DNA from: Flectonema sp. DT1601
Taxonomy: Eukaryota; Euglenozoa; Diplonemea; Diplonemida; Diplonemidae
Assembly: GCA_964019425.1 (NCBI GenBank)
Contig: OZ025833.1
Coordinates: 62,001-126,000, forward strand
Length of the DNA stretch: 64,000 nucleotides
Direction: 5' to 3'
The position numbers and the translations under genes are program-made. Numbering within the stretch: the first letter of the stretch is position 1; each line of letters opens with the position of its first letter. Shown piece after piece: positions 49,201 through 57,773 of this stretch. The notes beneath the pieces were generated by a model. The model was not told the origin of the DNA. It made no database searches and saw only the letters and a program-made list of their open reading frames with translations.

Positions 49201-50869
49201 GGCAGAGCGATCCAGACTGGGTACAAATCTGTTCACAAGTGCGATTGCCTTCTAACACAACGTACCATGAAATAGGTTTCGTATGACCACATCCTCCTGT
49301 TAGTCTATCTCCTAGTGTGTGGTATCCACTTGTAGCTGAAAAGAATTCTGATTTTGAATAACATTTTCCATTATCTCCAGCACTCGATACGATTGGAGAT
49401 GACGGAACACTACGCAAGTTGTTAACTCCAATAAATGGATAACCCTCAAGAGCGTATTCCATTAATATTTTATTCCCATCAATCCCGAAATGGTACACTC
49501 TGCAATACTCATTAATTGGTTGATTAGGTGACTGCGTAGTAGGAGCAGCTGTCGGTGCAGCAGTAGGAATAATTGTTAATGAAGGGCTAAGATTAGCAGT
49601 CATTGAGAGTGTCCTGCTACTACTCAGTGATGCAGTTGGAGAACCAGCCGTTAGCGAAGGAGTTTCTGTTAAAGTGATTGTTGAAGTAAATGTTGGCGTC
49701 TCAGTCGCAGTAACTTGTATCAGACTTTCTGTTTTGGTCGCAGTTGGGACAACTGTCGAACTCGGAAGTGTAGCTGTGTGAGATTCCGTGTATGTTTGAG
49801 AAAGCGTATGACTTCCAGAAAGTGTACGTGTTTGAGATGTCGTTCGTGTCGATGTTAAGATCTTAGTTGTGGTGATCGTTGGCATCGCTATGGTCGCAGT
49901 CGCTGGTACATCTCGACTCTGGATATAATAACCAACACATAGCCCAGCGATAGCTTTACAGGCTGATTCACATTCATCCATCGTAATAATAGATAAATCA
50001 ATCCCTGGGAAGTTGTCATTTTTAGTGTCCGAACAAAATCCACTTCCAACTGACTGAAACAGACAATCATCAGAAGGAGGTACACTCCAACTTATAATAT
50101 TATTAGTGTCAGTCACAATCATATTACCACTAGAATCTATTGAAAGGAACTTTCGTGGAGAGCTTCCCTGAAGACTGATGAAAAACTGGTTAGCAGAGTC
50201 AGATGCAACAACTCCTTTCCATTCAATAAATAAGAATGTACACGGATCGGAAGCGTTAGTTGTACTAAACCTTCCTGTTTCAAGGCAAAGATAAATCTTT
50301 GAATCACTGCTTGAGATTTGATAACCACCCTGTGTCGTAGTCAACAACAGAGTTTGGCTAATTTTAGGCAAATCACCTAAAGCCAGAGATACCCCAGATG
50401 AATGTGATAATTGTAAATATGAAGAAGAGGTGGATACTTTAAACGTACAATTTGTATCAATTAAAGACTGCTGAGAGGCAAAGCAAAAAGTTGATTGTTT
50501 TGGAACAACAGTTGTGATTGGTCCGAGGCTTCCGTTTTCCTTGTGGTTTTTAACGTAGGACCATATTCCGAAGTCGTGGGCTGTTTTCAACATCATATTC
50601 TGACTTCCCCAACCACCATAAAGGTTGCATTCACCTTCCACGTGAGAGTATCCCTTGCAAACTTCACCGATTAATCGGCAGTCATCACGGCACTCTTCAG
50701 AAGTTCTATTCGCTTCAATAGAAGGAAACTCGCCACCAGCTGTGGCGCATTCACCCTCTCCAATAAACGAAAACGACGTCATTCGCCTCTCATTCGTCCT
50801 CAAAGTAACCCCTTCAACCAACACCATCATCAATATTAGGCAACGGCATATTGGGATTAAAACTGCCAT
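46253..50869 (-). CDS. Receptor-like type I surface protein with apple-like and propeller modules
   Basis: Two exons: 46373-50869 and 46253-46312, joined by a 60-nt GTATGT...AAACAG intron, giving 1518 residues. A signal peptide is at about 1-20. Four Cys-rich apple/PAN-like modules occur (for example CRDDCRLIGEVCKGY near 57, CESACKAIAGLCVGYY, CEQICTQSGSLCLAF, CQKACKSSSEYCIAF). Beta-trefoil-like segments lie between them. A Ser/Thr-rich mucin-like stretch sits near 335-455. The second half has a propeller-like region related to that of the protein at 25296-28385, then two C-x-C-A-D-x-W modules near 1280-1385. A single membrane helix (WGWVLVNAGGLLVISTLCYC) precedes a cytosolic tail of about 80 residues. 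Without splicing the frame would run into different C-terminal residues. Start 50869 is 3 nt after a TTTCTTAG acceptor. Function: ligand binding or adhesion (inference). Confidence 0.85.
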
Positions 50870-51079
50870 CACCTAAGAAACAGAAAGGGAGGGGGGGTTT
50901 AAGCTTATGTTGCATATAAAGGGTAGCAATGTATGCTTTCGAACAGCATCATCGCATCACACTGTATTACAATAAAACAAACTGAATAGTTCCTTCGATC
51001 AGTTGTTTGAATACCTAAACATTGTTAGAAAGTGTTGCGCAAATCTTACTTGTGATCCAACCAAACGTCGCGATTGGTT

Positions 51080-51355
51080 TCAGTTTTCTTTCCTCTCGTT
51101 ACCTTCCTTCAGGCTACCAGGGTTTAAAACGATGTGATTATTAGAATCAAAGTTCATGTGGCTAACAAATGACATTCCGTTTGACGAAGACTTTGGTCGC
51201 TTGTCCATATCAGGAAAGACAAGACCAATAAGTAAGCTAAAAATAACACAGCCTCCGATTAGCTTAGGAATCGTCATAGAAGAATCTCCACCGGATGCCT
51301 TCATCTCTCGATTGTGAAATAAATTTACTAAGTTAGGTCTAGTTCGTCGCATCAT
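51080..51355 (-). CDS. Small single-pass membrane protein
   Basis: A 91-residue protein starting MMRRTRPN (51355); the frame upstream begins only with TTG and an A-run lysine tract. A CTCTCCCAG acceptor lies about 33 nt upstream. One hydrophobic helix at about 31-47 (LIGGCVIFSLLIGLVF) follows a basic N-terminus, so the N-terminus is probably cytosolic. The remainder is polar. No family recognised. Confidence 0.5.
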   Translation of the reverse strand: MMRRTRPNLVNLFHNREMKASGGDSSMTIPKLIGGCVIFSLLIGLVFPDMDKRPKSSSNGMSFVSHMNFDSNNHIVLNPGSLKEGNERKEN

Positions 51356-51646
51356 TTTTTTTTTTTTTTTTTCTATTATGTTTTTTAACTGGGAGAGCAA
51401 ACTCTTGCTCTGTGGACTGCTTCACTTAGCTGTTTAAAAAAACAATAAAATGACTTTACAGGCCTCAGTCAGTAGAACACGTTAGACGGACTTGACCTCA
51501 CACCTGTCAAGGAAAAGAAACAAGTCGGTAAAAGTATCGATCGAAAAGAATAATAATAAAAGGCAAACAAGATTGGTGTAAATGAAACATAAAATAAATA
51601 TAATACGTTACTCCGAATGGCTACCAGGAATCGAATTTTTTCTTGT

Positions 51647-53494
51647 TCAGCGATCTCCAGCACCCAGGAGGTCTTCTGCTTCAATAGCTGCTGAGACCTT
51701 AGCGTGTCTCTTTTGCATTGCCGCTTGTTTCTTTTTCATGGTGTTATTAATAGAGATGACTGCTGCTGATGATGTGCTTACTTTTACTGAACAACACCTT
51801 GAGGCATCTGACATTCTATCAGAGAGGAATAGGTTAACTTTATCAATCATATGAAATAGTTCCTGGTCGTGGATCGTTTGAATATTTCGTATCCGATCAA
51901 CAAGACGAGGGGTAAACTTCGGGTGTTTCGTAAAGGTAAAATCCGACGACTTCATTTGATTGCTTTGAATATTTTCACTAAATGAAGTCTTTCTGTCTCG
52001 TTGAGCTAATTTCCAAATTTGACGGGCTCGACAAGTTACTACTCGAGCAAGGCTTCTGTCATCAATAACTGCCCACTTGACAAGTCTACAACAAACAGCA
52101 ACTACCACGATACCTGCTAATACAGCTCCGTACTGAGCTCCCCTTACAACTTGTACTAATGTCGTTGTTTCAGAGTCTCCAAGCTTTTCTCCTTTTGTTA
52201 AGAGATTGTTGGCTAAGTGTCCCATCGTTTTGGGTCTGCAGCATTTTCCAAAAGTTCGATCTTTCATTTTTGCCATTTTGTAAAGTTCTCTCGACTCTCT
52301 CAGTTGTACCTCTCTAACGAGATTCTCAAACTTATTTAGAACGTAAGCATGTCGACTGTCTTTCTGTTTCATAATTGAATCATAAAACCCAGCTGTGATT
52401 GCCTGCCCAAAGAAATTATAGCGTTCGACAACTGGAGCCTGGCGAAATGAATCTGCGGCTTTGCGAACACCCGCAGATTGAGGCCTCCGACATGCCTTTT
52501 TTAACCGTTTTGGACCACCCACAGGAGTTGTGTTATTTGTTATAATATTATCGAATTTAGTTTGTAAGTCATTAGCAGAAGAAGAAGGAATAACTGATTG
52601 ATCAGAATGACCTTTTAATCTTATTAATGGTTTGGGTGATCGAGGGTTCTTACCACCGTGAGAGAACTCACACAGATTGCAAAATAAAAATACAAAATCC
52701 GGACTGCAATCTCTAAGTTGAAAAAAGACAACTAAATGATGGACCTTAGCACGTTCATGTGTAGACTCGTAATCAGCAACGAGTCTATCGATAAAGAAGA
52801 TGAGCTGATTATATATCGCAGGTGCTAATGGAACTTCTCTAACATCTTGAACAATATTTTTAAAACTTTGATGACGAGAATACACTCCAGAAGTAGCCCT
52901 GCTATAGTCGTGGGTATTGATCCGACGACAAGCACGTTTTATGTGAGGAGTCCAGTGAAACCTAACTGATTCGCAGTGGTTTGTTCGGGGTCGGGTAAAC
53001 TTCTGTAAAACACCACGTTCAGAGCGGTGAGCACGTTCTTGTAGAAAACGTGCAAGAGTGACCCTCGTAAGATAACAACAACGAAAAGTATTATCACCAT
53101 GATCAATCTGTGCCATTACTGATAGTAAATCACCAGAACATTGAGGAATAGGAGTCGGATCTACAGTCCATCCGGGATGACCACTCACTTTCGATGTCAC
53201 ATCTTTTTGATTTGTCACAAATATTGCGACTACCTCCTCATCACTTTCTATTCCTTCTACTAGTGCGGAATAGATCTGTGCTGTGTCACTAATGTCTTTA
53301 CCAGTCTTTTTAAATAACCTAATTCCTTCATAATACAACCAGTGTTTTGGGAAATGATGTTCATACAATATAGTGTGTTGGGGTAGGGTTACTAAGTCGT
53401 ACACTGACGGTTCTCCAGATTCTTCTTCCCGAATTCGTTTGTAGCAGAAATTAATAAAATACGAAAGCGGATCATCTTGCGCAAGGGTGACCAT
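51647..53494 (-). CDS. Unrecognised 615-residue protein with one membrane helix
   Basis: Residues 1-260 are a folded region with conserved-looking aromatic and Cys positions (QHTILYEHHFPKHWLYYEG, FRCCYLTRVTLARFLQERAH, HHLVVFFQLRDCSPDFVFLFC). Residues 270-350 are basic and disordered (RLKKACRRPQSAGVRKA). One hydrophobic segment at about 455-472 (YGAVLAGIVVVAVCCRLV) could cross the membrane. The C-terminal 130 residues are basic and helical. I cannot place it in a family. The ATG follows a CACCTGCAG acceptor by 17 nt. Confidence 0.75.
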   Translation of the reverse strand: MVTLAQDDPLSYFINFCYKRIREEESGEPSVYDLVTLPQHTILYEHHFPKHWLYYEGIRLFKKTGKDISDTAQIYSALVEGIESDEEVVAIFVTNQKDVTSKVSGHPGWTVDPTPIPQCSGDLLSVMAQIDHGDNTFRCCYLTRVTLARFLQERAHRSERGVLQKFTRPRTNHCESVRFHWTPHIKRACRRINTHDYSRATSGVYSRHQSFKNIVQDVREVPLAPAIYNQLIFFIDRLVADYESTHERAKVHHLVVFFQLRDCSPDFVFLFCNLCEFSHGGKNPRSPKPLIRLKGHSDQSVIPSSSANDLQTKFDNIITNNTTPVGGPKRLKKACRRPQSAGVRKAADSFRQAPVVERYNFFGQAITAGFYDSIMKQKDSRHAYVLNKFENLVREVQLRESRELYKMAKMKDRTFGKCCRPKTMGHLANNLLTKGEKLGDSETTTLVQVVRGAQYGAVLAGIVVVAVCCRLVKWAVIDDRSLARVVTCRARQIWKLAQRDRKTSFSENIQSNQMKSSDFTFTKHPKFTPRLVDRIRNIQTIHDQELFHMIDKVNLFLSDRMSDASRCCSVKVSTSSAAVISINNTMKKKQAAMQKRHAKVSAAIEAEDLLGAGDR

Positions 53495-53861
53495 TTTTTT
53501 TTTTCGTTAGTCCTGCAGGTGGGGGTTGAAGGTGACAAGATTTCAGTTTTTGGTAATTAAACAAAAACAAAACTCTGGAATTGCTGCGCTCCAACATCTT
53601 GTGCATCTGTGACTTGTTTAAGGTACTCATCAATAGACTCAAACACCTAACTAATAATAATAGTCGTCGTCATCTCGTTAAAGCAACACTGGTTGCGAAT
53701 CTCATTTATGAAGTGGCAGGTGCGGAAGAAAGAAAACACCTTCTTCACCGACATCTCACATATTACAAAACAGATATAAAAAAAAAAAGAAAAAAAAAGA
53801 AAGTAAACATCGTTGAATGAATTGTTAGATAATCTCAACTCATGGAGATGCTTCCTCAGAT

Positions 53862-55919
53862 TTATTTTTCCCCATTTTTAATCCAGCGTTGGAGTTCCAA
53901 TCGACACTCCAGAAGGACAGCTGCTTGTGTCCTGGCTAACGACTGCAAGTGAGAAACTGCTTTCTCTGTTTCATTGGAACTGGCAGTAGCAGTTCCCGAA
54001 GAGAAGTTGTGATACATTCCAACTAACCATATCAATGCGATCATTACGACTGCCATTATTTTACAGGAGTTCCAATTTAATTTTGTAAACGAAGAAGAAG
54101 ATGGGAAAGGACTAGCCACAGATTGTGATCGATTAACAGATTTACTTCTAACTGCTGACTGAATTGTGTGGATAGTTTGAGGGACGGTGCTGGCGACTTC
54201 GTTGTCGCGGACAGAACGTTCTAAGTTCCGAATTCGAGCGTTGAGTTGATCTTTCAGTCGAAGAACTTCTCCATTGCGATTCTCACTGTCTCTCAATTTC
54301 TGTCGTAGTATCTCGACTTCTTCTTCTTTTGCTGCAGAAAGGTCTCCCAAGTTTGTGGAAGTTTCCAGCTGTTCTTTCGAACGAGCTCGTTCACTTTGGA
54401 GAGCCTTCTCGATATCTATTTTATACTGATCAGCTTCCTCAAGTAGTTGTTGTGTTTCTGTGAGTTGGAGTTTGAGAGAGTCGTTTTCCCGAGTGACCGT
54501 GTCTATTTGAACTTCTGACTGTCTGGCAGCACCACACAGATCCTGACGCTCTTTCTCGATCAGAGCTACTTCATCATCTCGAGCTTGTAAACTAGAAACA
54601 TTATCAACAGCCTGTCTTTCATATCCGCGTACAGTTTCCCGACAAGTGTCGAGTTCAATTGTAAGGCAGCGGAGGACTTCATCTTTGCGTTGGTTTTCTC
54701 CGACTACTTCTGTCAGTTCGTCTTGATACATCATTGCCTTGTCTGTTGCAAGTTTTAATTCTTGTGTTACTTTTGAGTAATGTTCTAGAGATGTTCGCAG
54801 CTGTACTTCAGTCGTTTCAAGTTGTTCTTGCAGCGCTAAATGTTGAGATCCTATCGCTGCTGCTCTGTCTTCTTGTGAAGTCCCGAGATCTGTTAACTTC
54901 TTCTGAGATGATGACAGTTGTTCTCTGAGATCAGATATTGTTTCTTCAAGTATTGTTATCTCACTCTTTAATGCTGTTTCTTGATCTTTTAAATTGCTCT
55001 TCAACTCCGCGTCCTTATTGCTGTACTCTGCTGTAAGTCGCGCTGCCTTTGCGTCAGCAGCTGACAACAGCATTTCCAACTGTTCTGACTTCCCTTTCAT
55101 CTCTGTGATGGTGTTAGCTGATTGAATGTCTTCCCATTTGTGTTCTTCAGAGATTCGATTTAATTTATCTTTTAGTCGTTTTAATTCAGCGTCATCGCTG
55201 GTGCTCTTCTCTGCTGCTTGTTGTAATTCAGATTCTTGTACTTCAAGTTTCTTATTACTATGAGATAAGTTAGATTTCATCACTGCGAGTTGTTCTAAGG
55301 CATCGCGAACCTGTTCTGTTGTGTCGGAGTTAACGACTGTTGCTTTGGCACTTTTTACTTCTTCGAGAAGAGATTCAGCTCGCTCTGCTCTTTCGATAAT
55401 TTCTTTGTTTGTTTGTAATTTTGATTTCAAAGATGTTATTTTATCCTCCAATACTGACTGTTCTTCAGTATGAGTTAATCTCTCCGTGTCCATCATCTCC
55501 TTAAGTGAAATCAATTCTGAAGTGTGTTGTTCTCTTTCTGCGATCTGCTGTTGTTCGATTCGTGTAGAGCTTTCTGCTGCTTCTTTTAGTTGTGTTGTTA
55601 AGAGTTCAATACACTCAGCTTGTGTCACTCCAACTTTAGCATTCTTTTTGTATTCAGCGATTTCTTTCTCAAAATTAAGCTGCTGGCGTTTACTTTTTTC
55701 TTTAAAGCCGTCATATTCTGTCCTCAGACTCTTAGTTTCTCCTAATAGCTGACTGTAGGCGTCTTTTGTTTTTGTCAGGTTCTTCGACTGGGATTCACAC
55801 AACTTTTCCAAATCCTTTTTGGATGCCTCTGCAAAATCCTCAACTGCCGCCGTCTTTGTCACAACTTCACTTCCTTCGTATTCATTCTCGATATCAATCA
55901 TGCGGTTTATAAAATTCAT
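53862..55919 (-). CDS. Coiled-coil protein with near-C-terminal membrane anchor (golgin-like)
   Basis: A 685-residue protein. Residues 20-570 are almost continuous coiled coil, rich in Glu, Lys, Gln and Leu. A basic, Ser-rich hinge (about 575-605: VRSKSVNRSQSVASPF) precedes one membrane helix (about 613-632: CKIMAVVMIALIWLVGMYH), and about 50 residues follow it. This topology is seen in golgin-84- or giantin-like tethers, but the post-membrane tail is longer than in true tail-anchored proteins. No GRIP, GRAB or other motif is visible. I could not find a clear acceptor before the ATG at 55919; the leader there is A-rich. Confidence 0.75.
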   Translation of the reverse strand: MNFINRMIDIENEYEGSEVVTKTAAVEDFAEASKKDLEKLCESQSKNLTKTKDAYSQLLGETKSLRTEYDGFKEKSKRQQLNFEKEIAEYKKNAKVGVTQAECIELLTTQLKEAAESSTRIEQQQIAEREQHTSELISLKEMMDTERLTHTEEQSVLEDKITSLKSKLQTNKEIIERAERAESLLEEVKSAKATVVNSDTTEQVRDALEQLAVMKSNLSHSNKKLEVQESELQQAAEKSTSDDAELKRLKDKLNRISEEHKWEDIQSANTITEMKGKSEQLEMLLSAADAKAARLTAEYSNKDAELKSNLKDQETALKSEITILEETISDLREQLSSSQKKLTDLGTSQEDRAAAIGSQHLALQEQLETTEVQLRTSLEHYSKVTQELKLATDKAMMYQDELTEVVGENQRKDEVLRCLTIELDTCRETVRGYERQAVDNVSSLQARDDEVALIEKERQDLCGAARQSEVQIDTVTRENDSLKLQLTETQQLLEEADQYKIDIEKALQSERARSKEQLETSTNLGDLSAAKEEEVEILRQKLRDSENRNGEVLRLKDQLNARIRNLERSVRDNEVASTVPQTIHTIQSAVRSKSVNRSQSVASPFPSSSSFTKLNWNSCKIMAVVMIALIWLVGMYHNFSSGTATASSNETEKAVSHLQSLARTQAAVLLECRLELQRWIKNGEK

Positions 55920-56120
55920 TTTATTATTTTTTTTATTTTTTTTTTCCCCCTTTTTCCGAAGTCTCTAATTCCCACCTCCCTACATAAACCAGAAATTAAT
56001 TTAAAAAAAAAAAAAAAAAAAAAATTCAACCAACCAAATTTCAGTAGACAAAACCTTAAGCAGTAGATGTGGTGGTGTTTTTTTTTAACAATCACCCAAA
56101 TGAAAATCGTTGTTTGCTTG

Positions 56121-56960
56121 TTATTTTTGATTATATAAAATAATCGAGGAGATAACAACAGGTACAGACAGCATGTGCATGACTGGTGGGAGTGCTCCAT
56201 TAATTATTGATTCCGCGATAGCAGCAATCAGAATTCCTAAAATTGTACAAAAACCATACGCAACCCCACCACTTGTTTTTATTACAATTCCAACACAAAT
56301 CCCTCCAACTGCCTGCATCAGAGGAGGAATAAACGACATCAAACTCCATCCTTTGAACTTTGATGGAGTGAGTGTTGGTAAAGCAAACAAGAATCCCCAT
56401 AAGGATAGCTCCAGTGTAAACAAAAGAGAGTTTCTGCTTTTACTCTGCAAGGCATACTGTGCAAGACAAGCAGCTGCACCAGACAAAGCCGAGGCAATTA
56501 TCGTTGGAAGTATTCCGCTAACAAACTTACTTTCTGATTTTGATTTCTTTGTTGTCGGTAGTGAAATTAATATAGCTGCACACGTAGCCATTGCGAGGGA
56601 AGTTAATTGAGTCGTAGTTTGAATTTTTCCGAGTAAGAAGTACGCGCATATGGCACTGAATAGAATCTTTGTTTGATTTATAGTGTTGAATGTCAAACCA
56701 TCGCAGTTTGAGTAACCTTTTAATTTAAGCATACCACTTAACGCGTACACTAAAGCCGGTACTGCTGCCAACTTCGCTGATTCCATTACGTCAAAGTCTT
56801 CCCATATCTCAGTTGGAAGTTGCAAGGAGCACAAACATAGTTTTATTAAATTTTCAGCTAACAATACTTGTCCTTTCTGTCCCTGAACTCCCCATTTTTT
56901 TGTTGCGATGGGTTGGAGTCCAACCTGTAGGGACACTGCTGCCATAAAAAACTGATCCAT
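56121..56960 (-). CDS. Nucleotide-sugar transporter, SLC35A-type
   Basis: A 279-residue multi-pass carrier (about ten helices) of the Golgi/ER SLC35A family, which exchanges nucleotide sugars for the matching nucleoside monophosphate. The motif TFNTINQTKILFSAICAYFL matches the family's TFQVLTQTKILFSALFSVLL. GGICVGIVIKTSGGVAYGF followed by a hydrophobic stretch matches the GGLVIAVVVKYADN motif. Helix 1 begins directly at the start (MAAVSLQVGLQP). The start at 56960 is 14 nt after a TTTCTTTCCAACAG acceptor; an upstream ATG reads through it. Substrate (CMP-sialic acid, UDP-galactose or UDP-GlcNAc) cannot be told by eye. Confidence 0.88.
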   Translation of the reverse strand: MDQFFMAAVSLQVGLQPIATKKWGVQGQKGQVLLAENLIKLCLCSLQLPTEIWEDFDVMESAKLAAVPALVYALSGMLKLKGYSNCDGLTFNTINQTKILFSAICAYFLLGKIQTTTQLTSLAMATCAAILISLPTTKKSKSESKFVSGILPTIIASALSGAAACLAQYALQSKSRNSLLFTLELSLWGFLFALPTLTPSKFKGWSLMSFIPPLMQAVGGICVGIVIKTSGGVAYGFCTILGILIAAIAESIINGALPPVMHMLSVPVVISSIILYNQK

Positions 56961-57773
56961 AATACCACACTCCTCTGTTGGAAAGAAAATATTTATTAAT
57001 TTCATAGTTTGCATTGATTGTCTTATATCAAATACACTACTTCTTATCCTTCGGTAATCTCACGACACCAAACTGTTAGACAAAAAAAGAATGCTTCGGT
57101 GAAACATTACGATATCGTTTAACCATATTCACAAAAACGAGTTAACTATGAGATTTTTCTTCAGAATACATCCAACGAAGGCAAAAAGCAGTAAAAAAAT
57201 AAAGACAAACAATCATCTCACAGAATCCGAATTGGTTTTAACTTTTCTTTTCGGAGGATTCAGAGTTTGGATGTACAAAAAGCAAAGATACAGAAATGTG
57301 ATTAATTCTATAAAATAGTCTAATAAAGAAATACACGTGGGTGAAGTCAGTTGGGCTACAACTACCTGCCAGAAGAGAACAAGTCTTCAATAGCAGAATG
57401 CATAATCTCACTATCAGATTCGTCAAGAACGACTCCCTTGAGAATCACTTCAGAAAAGAAGGAACTAACTAGTTTCCGACAAGTACAATAAAGACAGCGA
57501 AATTTCCCTTCAGAGAGTGTCAAACGTAATGTAATACAACAAACTACCACAGGGGATGCTTGGAGAGGGGATGGGTAAATCTAAAGTTCTTTTATTCCGT
57601 TACGTTATTTTATTTTTGTTATTCCTGTATTCACGGCAATTGCCCGTATAAGAATTGAAGACCCAAAAAACTCCGACTACCAGTACAGAGGAAAGTAGAG
57701 TAGTGATTAGTGACATCATATTTATGTTTCTTGAGGGAATCCTCAGATTTTCCATTTCAGTATGAAGATTTCG
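56961..57773. other. Intergenic region with two uncertain small frames
   Basis: Two minus-strand frames overlap here. One at 57238-57550 begins only with GTG. It could be spliced (GTAGTT donor, TTATTAG acceptor) into about 90 codons. The other is a 51-codon frame at 57600-57755, listed separately. Neither has a recognised family. Confidence 0.3.
57600..57755 (-). CDS. Candidate 51-residue single-pass membrane peptide
   Basis: The frame begins MENLRIPSRNINMMSL and contains a hydrophobic segment (about 15-33) followed by a polar, basic tail. It starts 18 nt after the stop codon of the zinc-ribbon gene at 57774, inside what should be that gene's 3' untranslated region. No acceptor-like AG is clear upstream. 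It may be chance. Confidence 0.2.
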   Translation of the reverse strand: MENLRIPSRNINMMSLITTLLSSVLVVGVFWVFNSYTGNCREYRNNKNKIT

